From Ruminococcus sp. (lineage in GTDB: Bacteria > Bacillota > Clostridia > Oscillospirales > Ruminococcaceae), in the NCBI GenBank assembly GCA_017437285.1, contig JAFSBM010000058.1, positions 1 to 64,000 on the forward strand: a stretch of 64,000 nucleotides of DNA, written 5' to 3'. Shown here piece by piece: positions 40,887-49,582 of this stretch. Under the pieces are notes generated by a model, which saw only the letters and a list, made by a program, of their open reading frames with translations, was not told the origin of the DNA and ran no database searches. Each line of letters begins with the position of its first letter. Within the stretch, counting starts at the first letter, position 1. The translations under genes and the position numbers were made by a program.

Positions 40887-41666
40887 ATGAAATTGACAGT
40901 TGAGATTATTATCAGAATAATTATTGCGGTTTTGCTTGTTTTTTCGGCAATTCATTTTATGACGCCAATGTTTGCGGCTATTGTGAATATCGGCAATATC
41001 ACAGGTGTGGCAGTATCTGTTATACTCTTTTTTATGGTGGTATTCCATGGCACATTTGCACAAATTTTCAGCCGTATGGCGACCCATAAGGGCGGGCGGA
41101 TTTTCCTGTTTACAGCAGGGGGAATTGCCTGTATAGCTTTGATTGGAGCAGTTGTTATAAGCTGTTTTATGGTTAAGGCTATGAATGATAAGCCGAAAAA
41201 CAGTCAGACTACCGTTGTTGTTCTCGGCTGTCAGATTAACGGGGAAACTCCAAGCCGTATGCTGAAACGCAGACTTGATGCCGCCTATGACTATCTATCG
41301 GAGAATGGTGACGTAAAAGTCATTGTATCGGGAGGTCAGGGCAGCGATGAGGTCACAAGTGAAGCTGATGTAATGCGGAAATATCTCCTGCAAAGAGGCA
41401 TTGAGGACAGCCGTATCTATATGGAAAATAAATCCACAAGCACCGAGGAAAATCTCCGATTTTCAAAGGAGATAATTGAAAAAGAGGGGCTTTGTGAGAA
41501 AATCACCATAGTTACGGACGGTTTTCATCAGCTTCGTGCAGATATATTGGCGAAACAGCAGGGAATGGAATCGTGTAACATTTCAGCTTCCACGGAAAAG
41601 TGGCTGCTGCCTACGTACTGGATACGGGAGATATATGGAGTTGCCTATTATCTTGTATTTAAATAG
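40887..41666 (+). CDS. YdcF/SanA-family (DUF218) membrane protein
   Basis: A 259-residue protein with three N-terminal TM segments (about residues 8-30, 38-56 and 68-92) and a DUF218 domain: VVVLGCQINGETPSRMLKRRLDAA, VSGGQGSDE, EADVMRKYL and STSTEENLRFS. Relatives (SanA, ElyC, YdcF) act in envelope biogenesis. It is followed by the hairpin repeat B4, which may serve as its terminator. Confidence 0.85.
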   Translation: MKLTVEIIIRIIIAVLLVFSAIHFMTPMFAAIVNIGNITGVAVSVILFFMVVFHGTFAQIFSRMATHKGGRIFLFTAGGIACIALIGAVVISCFMVKAMNDKPKNSQTTVVVLGCQINGETPSRMLKRRLDAAYDYLSENGDVKVIVSGGQGSDEVTSEADVMRKYLLQRGIEDSRIYMENKSTSTEENLRFSKEIIEKEGLCEKITIVTDGFHQLRADILAKQQGMESCNISASTEKWLLPTYWIREIYGVAYYLVFK

Positions 41667-41698
41667 ATTTTTATGATGCAGGGGGAACAACTCTGCTT

Positions 41699-41759
41699 TA
41701 AGGGCATCTCTAAAAACCCATTTACCTTTAATCAAAGGGGGTTTTTATAGATGCCCTTA
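41699..41759 (+). repeat. Family B minimal hairpin copy (B4)
   Basis: About 60 bp made of the two family B termini only: AGGGCATCTCTAAAAACCC and the inverted GGGTTTTTATAGATGCCCT, flanked by TA on each side. It forms a strong hairpin and directly abuts family A copy A4. It may act as the terminator of the upstream gene. Confidence 0.7.
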
Positions 41760-41918
41760 TACCAATCCCTAAAACAACAGTAGACAAATCTAATGGCATA
41801 AATACAGTCTGTCGTCGTTGGACTTCCTCACCATACGATAGTATGCTTTCGTCGTCCGCCTTGACATACAGCATTTCTGCTCATCATCTTTGTCTACTAA
41901 CATTTTAGGGATTGGTAT
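41759..41918 (+). mobile_element. Family A MITE-like palindromic element (A4)
   Basis: A complete 160 bp copy with both termini intact. It ends only 26 bases before the start codon of the dockerin peptidase, so it replaces or forms most of that gene's upstream region. The promoter of the peptidase must lie inside the element, at its edge, or upstream of it. Confidence 0.8.
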
Positions 41919-41944
41919 TAATTTTAATAACTGGGAGGATAATT

Positions 41945-44083
41945 ATGAGGAAAAATAAAATTGCGGCAATAGCTGCGTTAGGAGTTTTTTGTTCGGCATT
42001 GCCGTTATATTCATCAGCGGCGGTAAAGGTTGACACTCAGCCGCAGATGAAAGATATGGCAGTAAGCGGATTTTCGCTGTCTGCACCACGTCTTGACACT
42101 ATGAAATCAATTGAGAGCAATGTTCTTGCCATAGCACCTGCAAAGGGCGGTATAATCGGAAATCCGGCATTGAAAAGAGGCGGAGAAAAGCTGCCGGAAA
42201 GCTTTGATTTGCGTAATTCGGATAAAATAACGAGTATGAAAGACCAGGGGGCATATGGCACTTGCTGGGCATTTTCCGCTGTTGCATCGGGAGAATCCTC
42301 AGTTGTAAAAAGCAATCCCTTTGTGGATTTGTCGGAGCTTCACACCGCATATTATGCGTATTACGGCGATGACCAGATACCGAGTGAATACGACGGTGCT
42401 AAGGATATTCTGGAAAGCGGCGGTACTTGTCATATGGCGGTAAATCTGTGGTCACAATGGATTGGCCCTGTTTATGAAAGCCGTTTACCCTATAAAAACA
42501 TAAGCTTTTTTAATGATAAAAATGCAGTTGATGATATGAGAAATCTCAGCGATTATCATATGAAAAATGGCTATATATTTGAGTTTAACGATGATAGAAC
42601 CGATGCAGCCGAGGTCAATGCCCTTGTTAAAAAATTCCTTTACGAGGGAAATGCGGTAGGTGTTTCATACCAGTCAAATGACAGCAAATTTTATGACAGT
42701 TCCTTCAATTCTTCACGAAGCAACCGCAGACCTAAGTATGCAAATCACGCTGTTACAATTATAGGCTGGGACGATAATTTCCCGAAAGAGAATTTTACCC
42801 TGCCTGCTGAAAATGACGGTGCATGGCTTATAAAGAACAGCTGGGGCAATGATATTTACGATGACGGATATATGTGGATTTCCTACGAGGACAGTTCATT
42901 GTGTGAATTTTCCGTCTATGAGCTTGAAGATAAGAATAACTACAAGTATAATTATCACCACGATACATTTGTTCCCTTGCAATCTCTTTTTGCAGGAGAA
43001 GATGAAAGCGTAAATCAGCCCTCCTATATGGCGAATATTTTTACTGCTGAGGAAGAAATGCAGGCTGAGGCTGTAATGATTAACTTCCCATATGCGGGGA
43101 TAGAGTATGAAATCACCATATACAGCGGTTTGACCAATGCGAAAAATCCTGTTTCGGGACAGGCTTCGTCGGTGACAAGGGGCATAGCCGATGTTACGGG
43201 AACTGTCACCGTTAAGCTTGATGAAGTTGTTGAAATAGCGGCGGGGGAGCGTTTTTCCGCAGTTGTAAAAATGTACTGTGAGGATAATCCCTATGTAGTG
43301 CCTATAGAATCAGCACTTTATCTCCACGATGATGAACTCACTCAGAATGTGAGCCTTGGCACATTTACCGATTATGACGGAATAAAGGGAAATACAGGAA
43401 AATCCGAGAGTTTTATCAGCTCCAACGGCAAAAGCTGGGACGATATTACAGAGTCGGATTATACTTATAATGACAATGAAAAGGCTGAAATCCTTGAACA
43501 GCTTCGTGAGCAGCTTTTTGAAGATATTTACCCAGAGGAAACAGACCTGCTTGCAGAAGCAGAGGAGCTTTACTCAGGCTACAAATCTGCCTTTGAATAC
43601 TATAATTTGTCAATTACCATAGGAAATGTTGCCCTGAAAGTGCTTGGCAACCCTGTAAATACTGTTGATTACAGCCTTGATACGGGATTTGTTACAGAGG
43701 GCGAACTGCTTGAACTTTCCGCAGGAAATGGCGAAAAAGTGTATTATTCCGTAAACGGCGGCGAATTTGCCGAATACACATCTCCCATTGAAATCAGCGG
43801 TTACAACTGCATAAAAACAACGGTAGATTTTGAAAATTACAACTCCAGAGGATTTATCGGAGCAGATTTTATCCCCGAAATCGGTGATGCAAATGCCAAC
43901 GGTGCCATTGATTCCGTTGATGCAAGCCTTGTGCTGTTTCACTATGCCGACATTTCTACAGGAGGCGATGGAATACTCGGAAAAGCAATAAATGACTATA
44001 GTGACGCTAATTCTGACGGAATTATAGATTCCATTGACGCAAGCCGCATACTGGAGATTTATGCTGAACGCTCCACAAGTTGA
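41945..44083 (+). CDS. Secreted C1-family cysteine peptidase with C-terminal dockerin
   Basis: A 712-residue exported protein with a signal peptide (residues 1-26, ending SSAA). The papain-like domain starts with SFDLRNSDKITSMKDQGAYG; the catalytic Cys is in GTCWAFSAV, His in YANHAVTIIGWDD and Asn in LIKNSWGND. A beta-rich middle follows. The C-terminus has two dockerin calcium loops, DANANGAIDSVD and DANSDGIIDSID, a complete type I-like dockerin. The start at 41945 follows GGGAGG. It would be cell-surface or cellulosome-associated through a cohesin. Family A element A4 sits directly upstream. Confidence 0.88.
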   Translation: MRKNKIAAIAALGVFCSALPLYSSAAVKVDTQPQMKDMAVSGFSLSAPRLDTMKSIESNVLAIAPAKGGIIGNPALKRGGEKLPESFDLRNSDKITSMKDQGAYGTCWAFSAVASGESSVVKSNPFVDLSELHTAYYAYYGDDQIPSEYDGAKDILESGGTCHMAVNLWSQWIGPVYESRLPYKNISFFNDKNAVDDMRNLSDYHMKNGYIFEFNDDRTDAAEVNALVKKFLYEGNAVGVSYQSNDSKFYDSSFNSSRSNRRPKYANHAVTIIGWDDNFPKENFTLPAENDGAWLIKNSWGNDIYDDGYMWISYEDSSLCEFSVYELEDKNNYKYNYHHDTFVPLQSLFAGEDESVNQPSYMANIFTAEEEMQAEAVMINFPYAGIEYEITIYSGLTNAKNPVSGQASSVTRGIADVTGTVTVKLDEVVEIAAGERFSAVVKMYCEDNPYVVPIESALYLHDDELTQNVSLGTFTDYDGIKGNTGKSESFISSNGKSWDDITESDYTYNDNEKAEILEQLREQLFEDIYPEETDLLAEAEELYSGYKSAFEYYNLSITIGNVALKVLGNPVNTVDYSLDTGFVTEGELLELSAGNGEKVYYSVNGGEFAEYTSPIEISGYNCIKTTVDFENYNSRGFIGADFIPEIGDANANGAIDSVDASLVLFHYADISTGGDGILGKAINDYSDANSDGIIDSIDASRILEIYAERSTS

Positions 44084-44285
44084 CCATATATAGGGCATAG
44101 AATATGTTAAGAAACTGATTTTTGGTTAAATAGTATAAAAGATACAAAAATTGTATATGAAATAAAGTACAAAAAGTATGTTACCGTTTTGTAATAATTG
44201 AAAAAAGAATATGTGAAAATGTACAAAAAATATGTGTTGAAAATGTACAGAGTGTTCAAAAAATATTAAAGAACGCTACAAAGGA
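44084..44285. other. AT-rich region with TACAAAAA-type direct repeats
   Basis: Upstream of the sugar transporter promoter, related units occur: GATACAAAAATTGTATATG, AGTACAAAAAGTATGTTAC, GTACAAAAAATATGTG and AATGTACAGAG, between about 44138 and 44255. They may be regulator binding sites. No gene is visible. Confidence 0.4.
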
Positions 44286-44314
44286 TTGACTTTAGACGAA
44301 AAATAGAGTATATT
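44286..44314 (+). promoter_or_regulatory. Promoter of the sugar ABC importer operon
   Basis: TTGACT (44286-44291), 17-base spacer, TATATT (44309-44314). Transcription would start near 44322, leaving a leader of about 190 bases. Confidence 0.6.
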
Positions 44315-44321
44315 TGAATTA

Positions 44322-44511
44322 CACAAGAGGGACACCCATAGGGTTAAACTCTTACTTACATTGACTTTTTTAAGTCTTGTAAAAAACAGCCCACTCAATT
44401 TAAAACCGTGAGAACAATCACAGATAAATAATTGTAAAGGCTGTCACTCATTATTCTTTTACAGATTATACTCAAGGTGAGTATAACACATAATTAAGGA
44501 GGAAATAACCA
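44322..44511 (+). promoter_or_regulatory. Structured 5' leader of the sugar-binding protein gene
   Basis: A hairpin GACTT/AAGTC lies at about 44363-44375. A long stem ACAGCC (44386-44391) with GGCTGT (44439-44444) encloses the hairpin GTGA/TCAC (44408-44421). TTATACTC/GAGTATAA lies near 44466-44487, just before the RBS AAGGAGG. The arrangement suggests a regulatory or stabilising RNA. I do not recognise a known riboswitch class. Confidence 0.45.
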
Positions 44512-45996
44512 ATGAACACACTTAAGAGAACATTAGCATTAGTTGCTACTCTTGCAATGGCTGCTACAGCATTTGCAAGCTGCGGACCTGAGGAGTCCAC
44601 ATCCACATCTGATTCTTCTTCTTCAAAGGCAGAGTCTTCTGATTCTTCTTCTGATGCAGAGGTTTCTGATTCTTCTTCTGATGCTGAGGAGACACCAGCT
44701 GCTGGTACAATCGACGCTTCAGTAGGCCAGGGCGGCGACACATTCACAGTTGCTGCTTGGAACACAGACGACGTTCCTTACCTTCTTGCTCAGTGGAAGG
44801 GCATTGATTTCGAAGGTATCGCTGATAAGCTCGTTAACGGCGAAGTAGAAGGCATTGATTTCAAGTGCTTTAACTGCGGCGGTGGTGAAGCTTCTGAGCA
44901 CTACGATCAGCTCTTCAACGACGGTGGTGACCTCGACGTTTACTTCTGTGAGGCTGACTGGGCACTCAAGTTCATCAACGACGATTCCAAGACACTTGCT
45001 CTCGATAAGCTCGGTCTTACAGACGCTGATTTCCCCAACATCCACAGCTACACAGACGCTATCGGTAAGGACGGCAACGGCGTTCGTAAGGGTATTTCAT
45101 GGCAGGCTGCTGCAGGTGGTTACGGCTACAATGCAAGACTTGCTGAAGAGTACCTCGGCGTTAAGACACCTGAAGAGATGCAGGCTAAGGTTGCTGACTG
45201 GGATAAGTTCGTAGCTACAGCTAAGGAAGTTTCTGAGGCTTCAAACGGTGGTTGTGCTATCGCTGACTCACTCGGTGGTCTCTGGCAGGCATATGCTTGC
45301 GGACGTACAACTCCTTGGGTAGTTGACAACGCTCTCCAGATCGACGATTTCTGCAAGTCATACGCTGACACAGCTAAGGCTCTTTGGGACTGCGGCGGTG
45401 TTACAAAGAACAGCCAGTGGGCTTCTGATGGTTCATGGACAGCTGCTGGTACAACAGGTGCATGTATGGGTTACTTTGCTTCTACATGGGGCTTCGGTGG
45501 ATTCTTCCTCGACGCTGCTGGCGGCGAAGGCGGTCCTGAGTACGGTAACTGGAACCTCGTACAGGGTCCAACACCTTTCTACTGGGGTGGTACATGGATC
45601 GTTGTTAACCCTGCTACAGACAACGGTCAGGAAGCTCGTGATTTCATCATCTCTGCAACTTCTGACGAGGCTCAGATGTCTGACTACGCTGTTAAGAAGC
45701 CTGAGTATGTAAACAACACAGCTGTTATGGATAGCCTTATCAGCGCTAACACAGTATTCAACCAGAAGATTTCCGGCAACTTCAAGGATGGTCAGAACTA
45801 CTTCGCAGTTCTTGCTGACAACGCTAAGACAATCGACTTCAATGGTCTTATCACACCTTATGACTCAACAATCAAGGGTGCATTCCAGGATGCAATCAGA
45901 GATGATTACCTCATGGGCGGCAAGTCTTACGAGGATGCTCTTGAGACATTCAAGGATAAGGTTGCTGAGGCTATTACAACAATCGACGTTGAATAA
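44512..45996 (+). CDS. ABC transporter sugar-binding lipoprotein
   Basis: A 494-residue family 1 extracellular solute-binding protein. The lipoprotein signal ends at FASC (Cys about residue 24), followed by a Ser/Asp/Glu-rich linker. The mature domain has a VAAWNTDDVPYLLAQWKG start and the typical CUT1 fold. The codon usage is strongly biased to C-ending codons, so this is likely a very highly expressed gene. Two permease genes follow; a hairpin after the stop probably raises its level relative to theirs. The carried sugar cannot be read from the sequence. Confidence 0.9.
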   Translation: MNTLKRTLALVATLAMAATAFASCGPEESTSTSDSSSSKAESSDSSSDAEVSDSSSDAEETPAAGTIDASVGQGGDTFTVAAWNTDDVPYLLAQWKGIDFEGIADKLVNGEVEGIDFKCFNCGGGEASEHYDQLFNDGGDLDVYFCEADWALKFINDDSKTLALDKLGLTDADFPNIHSYTDAIGKDGNGVRKGISWQAAAGGYGYNARLAEEYLGVKTPEEMQAKVADWDKFVATAKEVSEASNGGCAIADSLGGLWQAYACGRTTPWVVDNALQIDDFCKSYADTAKALWDCGGVTKNSQWASDGSWTAAGTTGACMGYFASTWGFGGFFLDAAGGEGGPEYGNWNLVQGPTPFYWGGTWIVVNPATDNGQEARDFIISATSDEAQMSDYAVKKPEYVNNTAVMDSLISANTVFNQKISGNFKDGQNYFAVLADNAKTIDFNGLITPYDSTIKGAFQDAIRDDYLMGGKSYEDALETFKDKVAEAITTIDVE

Positions 45997-46038
45997 TTTC
46001 TGTGACTGAATTGTCTAACATCTAAATAACAACTATAC

Positions 46039-46067
46039 CCTACGGAATACCATGTGTATTCCGTAGG
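46039..46067 (+). terminator. Intra-operon hairpin after the binding-protein gene
   Basis: CCTACGGAATAC and GTATTCCGTAGG form a 12 bp stem without a T-run. Such structures stabilise the upstream message and lower expression of the downstream permeases. Confidence 0.6.
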
Positions 46068-46113
46068 TGTGTATTTGTCTATTGTTAAAAAATATACCGA
46101 GAGGGTGTGTGTT

Positions 46114-47166
46114 ATGGCATCAGCTGCACAGAGACGTATTAAATCAATCAGCTATGCAAAATACGGCTATTTATTCATTCTGCCGTTTTTTATTGTTTAT
46201 TTCTTTTTCCAGTTATATCCTCTGATTAACACATTCATAGTAAGTTTCTACGGTAACGGTCCTAATGTAGAAGAAGCTGTAGGTTTTGAAAACTACAAGA
46301 CAATTCTTTTCGGTGGTGACCGCCGTGCAAATGCTATTCATAAGTCATTTTTAAAGTCTTTGGGTAATACTTTCATCCTTTGGATTGGTAACTTTATTCC
46401 CCAGATTGCACTTTCACTTTCACTTGCTGTATGGTTCACAGAGGCTAACCTTAAGATTCCGGGAAAGGGATTCTTCAAGGTTGTTATGTATCTTCCAAAC
46501 ATCATTACAGCAGCATCAGTTGCTGTACTCTTCCTTCAGCTTTGCGGTCAGTCCGAGTCTAACCCCGGATTTATCAACCTCTTGCTGAGTAAAATGGGTA
46601 TTGTTGAGTATAATGAAGCTTCAAAGCTTTATGATACAATTCCTTTCGTTGATGGTATTTGGGAATCAAGATTCGTTGTTATGTTTATCCAGACATGGAT
46701 GTGGTTCGGTAACACAATGATCATGCTCATGTCAGGTATTCAGGGTATTAACCCATCACTTTTCGAGGCTGCAAGCATCGACGGTGCAAGCTCAGGACAG
46801 GTATTCACAAAGATTACTCTGCCACTCCTTTCACCTATTATGGCTTACACTCTCGTAACATCCATGATCGGTGGACTTCAGATGTACGATATTCCTGCTC
46901 TTTATAGTTCAAAAGTTGCACCTGATGAGGATCTCCGTACAGTTGCCGTTCTTATTTATGAGTATTTCCACGCTCAGATGGATGAAAACAAAATGGGCTT
47001 GGCTGGTGCTGCATCAGTTATCCTGTTCTTTATCACTCTTGTTCTTGGTCTTATTTCCTTCTATATCACAAGAGATAAGGATGAAATTGCTAAGAAGAAG
47101 CAGAGAAAGAAGATTGCTAAGCAGTTAAAGCAGGAAAGTAAACAGTTTGGAGGTTTTTCAATATGA
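46114..47166 (+). CDS. ABC sugar transporter permease, MalF-type
   Basis: A 350-residue polytopic membrane protein with six or more TM segments. The EAA loop for contact with the ATPase reads EAASIDGASSGQVFTKITLPLLSP. The start at 46114 follows GAGAGGG; the longer frame from 46054 covers the hairpin and is not used. It overlaps the next permease gene by 4 bases. Confidence 0.93.
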   Translation: MASAAQRRIKSISYAKYGYLFILPFFIVYFFFQLYPLINTFIVSFYGNGPNVEEAVGFENYKTILFGGDRRANAIHKSFLKSLGNTFILWIGNFIPQIALSLSLAVWFTEANLKIPGKGFFKVVMYLPNIITAASVAVLFLQLCGQSESNPGFINLLLSKMGIVEYNEASKLYDTIPFVDGIWESRFVVMFIQTWMWFGNTMIMLMSGIQGINPSLFEAASIDGASSGQVFTKITLPLLSPIMAYTLVTSMIGGLQMYDIPALYSSKVAPDEDLRTVAVLIYEYFHAQMDENKMGLAGAASVILFFITLVLGLISFYITRDKDEIAKKKQRKKIAKQLKQESKQFGGFSI

Positions 47167-48059
47167 GTAAAATGAAAGCAACTTATGGAGAACCAAAAGA
47201 CAATTACTCTGCTAAAATCAGAATTAAGTCTACAGTTCTTGTAATATGGTTTATTATTCTGACAGTTATCTGTCTGTTACCTATTTACATACTTGTTATC
47301 AATGCTACTCGTGAGCATAAAGAAATTGCTAACTCACTCAGCTTTATTCCGGGTACACATTTCTTCAAGAACCTGGAAACAATCAATACTAACCCTACAA
47401 TGAAGATGGCATATGATGCTTTCCATGGTTATAAGAACAGCTTGATTATCACAGTTCTTTCATGTTTCCTTACTGTATTCTTCTCAGCTATGACAGCATA
47501 CGGTATTCATGTTTATGACTTCAAGCTCAAGGATATTTCTTATACAGTAATCCTTCTTGTAATGATGGTGCCTATGCAGGTTACATCTGCCGGTTTCGTA
47601 TCATTTATGGCTGATCTTCACCTTACAAATACAAAGATTCCGCTTATTCTTCCTGCAATTGCAGCTCCTGCTGTTGTATACTTCATGCGTTCTTACATGA
47701 AGTCATCATTCCCGCTGGAAATTGTTGAGGCGGCACGTATTGACGGCTGTAACGAGTTCAGAACATTTGTTTCAATTGCTATTCCTATGATGAAGCCCGC
47801 TATTGCTGTTCAGGCAATCTTCGCTTTCATCGCAAGCTGGAACAACTACTATACACCTAATATGATTCTCATCAACGTTGACCTTAAGGAAAAGACACTT
47901 CCTATGATGGTTGCCGGTATTCAGGCTTCCGATAAGCTTAATGATTTCGGTGCTGTTTACCTCGCACTTGCTCTTGCAATTATCCCAATCATCATTGCTT
48001 ATGTATTCCTTTCAAGATTTATCATCGCTGGTGTTGCACTTGGTGGTGTAAAGGAATAA
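47163..48059 (+). CDS. ABC sugar transporter permease, MalG-type
   Basis: A 298-residue membrane protein with six TM segments and the EAA loop EAARIDGCNEFRTFVSIAIPMMKP. Second permease of a CUT1 importer. No ATPase gene follows; the next gene is spoIIIAA behind a terminator. A shared MsmK/UgpC-type ATPase encoded elsewhere is likely, as is common in Firmicutes. Confidence 0.93.
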   Translation: MSKMKATYGEPKDNYSAKIRIKSTVLVIWFIILTVICLLPIYILVINATREHKEIANSLSFIPGTHFFKNLETINTNPTMKMAYDAFHGYKNSLIITVLSCFLTVFFSAMTAYGIHVYDFKLKDISYTVILLVMMVPMQVTSAGFVSFMADLHLTNTKIPLILPAIAAPAVVYFMRSYMKSSFPLEIVEAARIDGCNEFRTFVSIAIPMMKPAIAVQAIFAFIASWNNYYTPNMILINVDLKEKTLPMMVAGIQASDKLNDFGAVYLALALAIIPIIIAYVFLSRFIIAGVALGGVKE

Positions 48060-48077
48060 TTTCCGAATATTTTCAAA

Positions 48078-48105
48078 ACGTCCCTGTTTCAGGGGCGTTT
48101 TTTTT
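48078..48105 (+). terminator. Terminator of the sugar transporter operon
   Basis: ACGTCCCTG-ttt-CAGGGGCGT followed by eight T residues. Confidence 0.88.
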
Positions 48106-48107
48106 GT

Positions 48108-48135
48108 CATAATTTTCGGCAAGTCCACATAAGAT
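48108..48135 (+). promoter_or_regulatory. SigE-like promoter of the spoIIIA operon
   Basis: CATAATT (48108-48114) and CATAAGAT (48128-48135) with a 13-base gap resemble the SigE consensus (ATATT and CATACAAT, about 14 bases apart). spoIIIA is SigE-controlled in the mother cell of Bacillus. Overlap with the preceding terminator's T-run is tight. Confidence 0.5.
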
Positions 48136-48156
48136 ATAGGGAAAGGGGTGAATGTA

Positions 48157-49074
48157 ATGTTTAATAGTACAAGCTGTGATGTAATTGCTGAATATCTTCC
48201 CGACAAGCTGCGAATTCCATTTCATTCTGTTAGCAGACTGGAAAGGGAGCATATAACGGAGCTGCGGCTCAATTCGGGTAGAGGTGCGGCATTGATTTTT
48301 CCCGATAAAGTGATGTATCTGACCAACTGCGGATTAACTGCAAATCCTGCCAATACCGCAACTATAATTGTTTCACCTGCGGATATTGAAGCTGTGGTAA
48401 ATTCTCTTTCTCATTTTTCAATTCACAGCTGTGGGGAACAGCTGCGAGAGGGAGTTTTCGTATTGCGTGGGGGAATTCGTGTGGGATTGTCGGGGCGATA
48501 TGGAAATGACGGCACACTTTCGGATATTACTGGGCTTAATTTCCGCATTTCAAGGAATATTTTAGGCTGCGGCGAGGCGGCTTATTCTATTTTGCGTGAG
48601 AATAACTGCGGAATTCTGATTTGCGGCGGTGTAAATTCCGGTAAGACCACAATGCTCCGTGATTTATGCAGATTGACGGGAAATAGCCAAAAAACCGTTC
48701 TTGTAGATGAGCGAAATGAAATTGCATTTACCGAGAATGGGAAAATTCACAACGATGTTGGAAATCTTACAAATGTGCTTTCGGGCTGTACAAGGGCAAA
48801 GGGAATTATTTCGGCTGTCCGAACTTTATCTCCCGATTATATTTTTTGTGACGAGATTTCCACAGAGGAGGATTCTGCGGCAATTATAGGGGGATTTGGC
48901 TGTGGTGTGAACTTTTGTGCAACGGTTCACGCTGAAAATTTCCGCCAGATGTGCAATCGCCCTGTTATGAAATATCTGCTGAAAAAGGGAGTTTTCGGTT
49001 ACGCTGTAATGCTGAAAAATGGCGGAAAAGTTGGAGAAATTGAAGAAATCAGGAGGCTTGGAGATGATTTTTAG
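48157..49074 (+). CDS. spoIIIAA: Stage III sporulation protein AA (ATPase)
   Basis: A 305-residue secretion-type ATPase with Walker A GGVNSGKTTMLRDL near residue 160 and a Walker B region DYIFCDEIST. It powers the SpoIIIA-SpoIIQ channel between mother cell and forespore. The ATG at 48157 is preferred over a GTG at 48148, which lies in the RBS (AAAGGGG). First gene of the complete eight-gene operon. Confidence 0.94.
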   Translation: MFNSTSCDVIAEYLPDKLRIPFHSVSRLEREHITELRLNSGRGAALIFPDKVMYLTNCGLTANPANTATIIVSPADIEAVVNSLSHFSIHSCGEQLREGVFVLRGGIRVGLSGRYGNDGTLSDITGLNFRISRNILGCGEAAYSILRENNCGILICGGVNSGKTTMLRDLCRLTGNSQKTVLVDERNEIAFTENGKIHNDVGNLTNVLSGCTRAKGIISAVRTLSPDYIFCDEISTEEDSAAIIGGFGCGVNFCATVHAENFRQMCNRPVMKYLLKKGVFGYAVMLKNGGKVGEIEEIRRLGDDF

Positions 49075-49570
49075 AGTTGCGGCGGCATTAATTTTTACGG
49101 CAATCGGGGGAGTTATCGGCTATTCCCTTGCAGACAGACTTAGGGAGGCAAAGCGGATTTGCGGCGGTATCGGGCAGTTATTCCACAAGGCGGAGTATTA
49201 CATTTGCCGCCGTGGCGATGATGTTTATACTTTTTGCCGAAAGCTGAAAGAGGACAAACATCTTGCCTGCCTTGGATTTGTGCAGCTGCTCCCCGATGAA
49301 TACCGATTTGGTGCGGATTTCCACAAGCAATGGCAGGAAGCTGTTGAAAACGGATTTCATGGGAATACCGAGGAACTGGGATTAATTCTGCAACTGGGGG
49401 AAATCCTTGGCAGAAGCGATTCGGCGGCACAGCTGAAATCCATACATAACCTTGAACGTGAACTTGAAGCTATTGAAAATCTGCGGAGTGAGGCACTATT
49501 AAAAAAGGGCAGGCTTTATCGTGGCACAGGCTTGCTATTTGGCGTAATGGCAGGAATTCTCGTGCTGTAA
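49064..49570 (+). CDS. spoIIIAB: Stage III sporulation protein AB
   Basis: A 168-residue protein with an N-terminal TM helix (VAAALIFTAIGGVIGYSLADR) and a helical domain resembling type II secretion F proteins (GSDSAAQLKSIHNLERELEAIE-like ending), then a C-terminal TM. The start at 49064 follows AGGAGG and overlaps spoIIIAA by 11 bases; the longer frame from 49019 lies within spoIIIAA. Confidence 0.88.
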   Translation: MIFRVAAALIFTAIGGVIGYSLADRLREAKRICGGIGQLFHKAEYYICRRGDDVYTFCRKLKEDKHLACLGFVQLLPDEYRFGADFHKQWQEAVENGFHGNTEELGLILQLGEILGRSDSAAQLKSIHNLERELEAIENLRSEALLKKGRLYRGTGLLFGVMAGILVL

Positions 49571-49582
49571 AGGGGTGTGGAA

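Noticed and set aside
44472..44765. Ser/Glu-rich minus-strand frame
   Set aside because: Antisense of the low-complexity linker of the sugar-binding lipoprotein.
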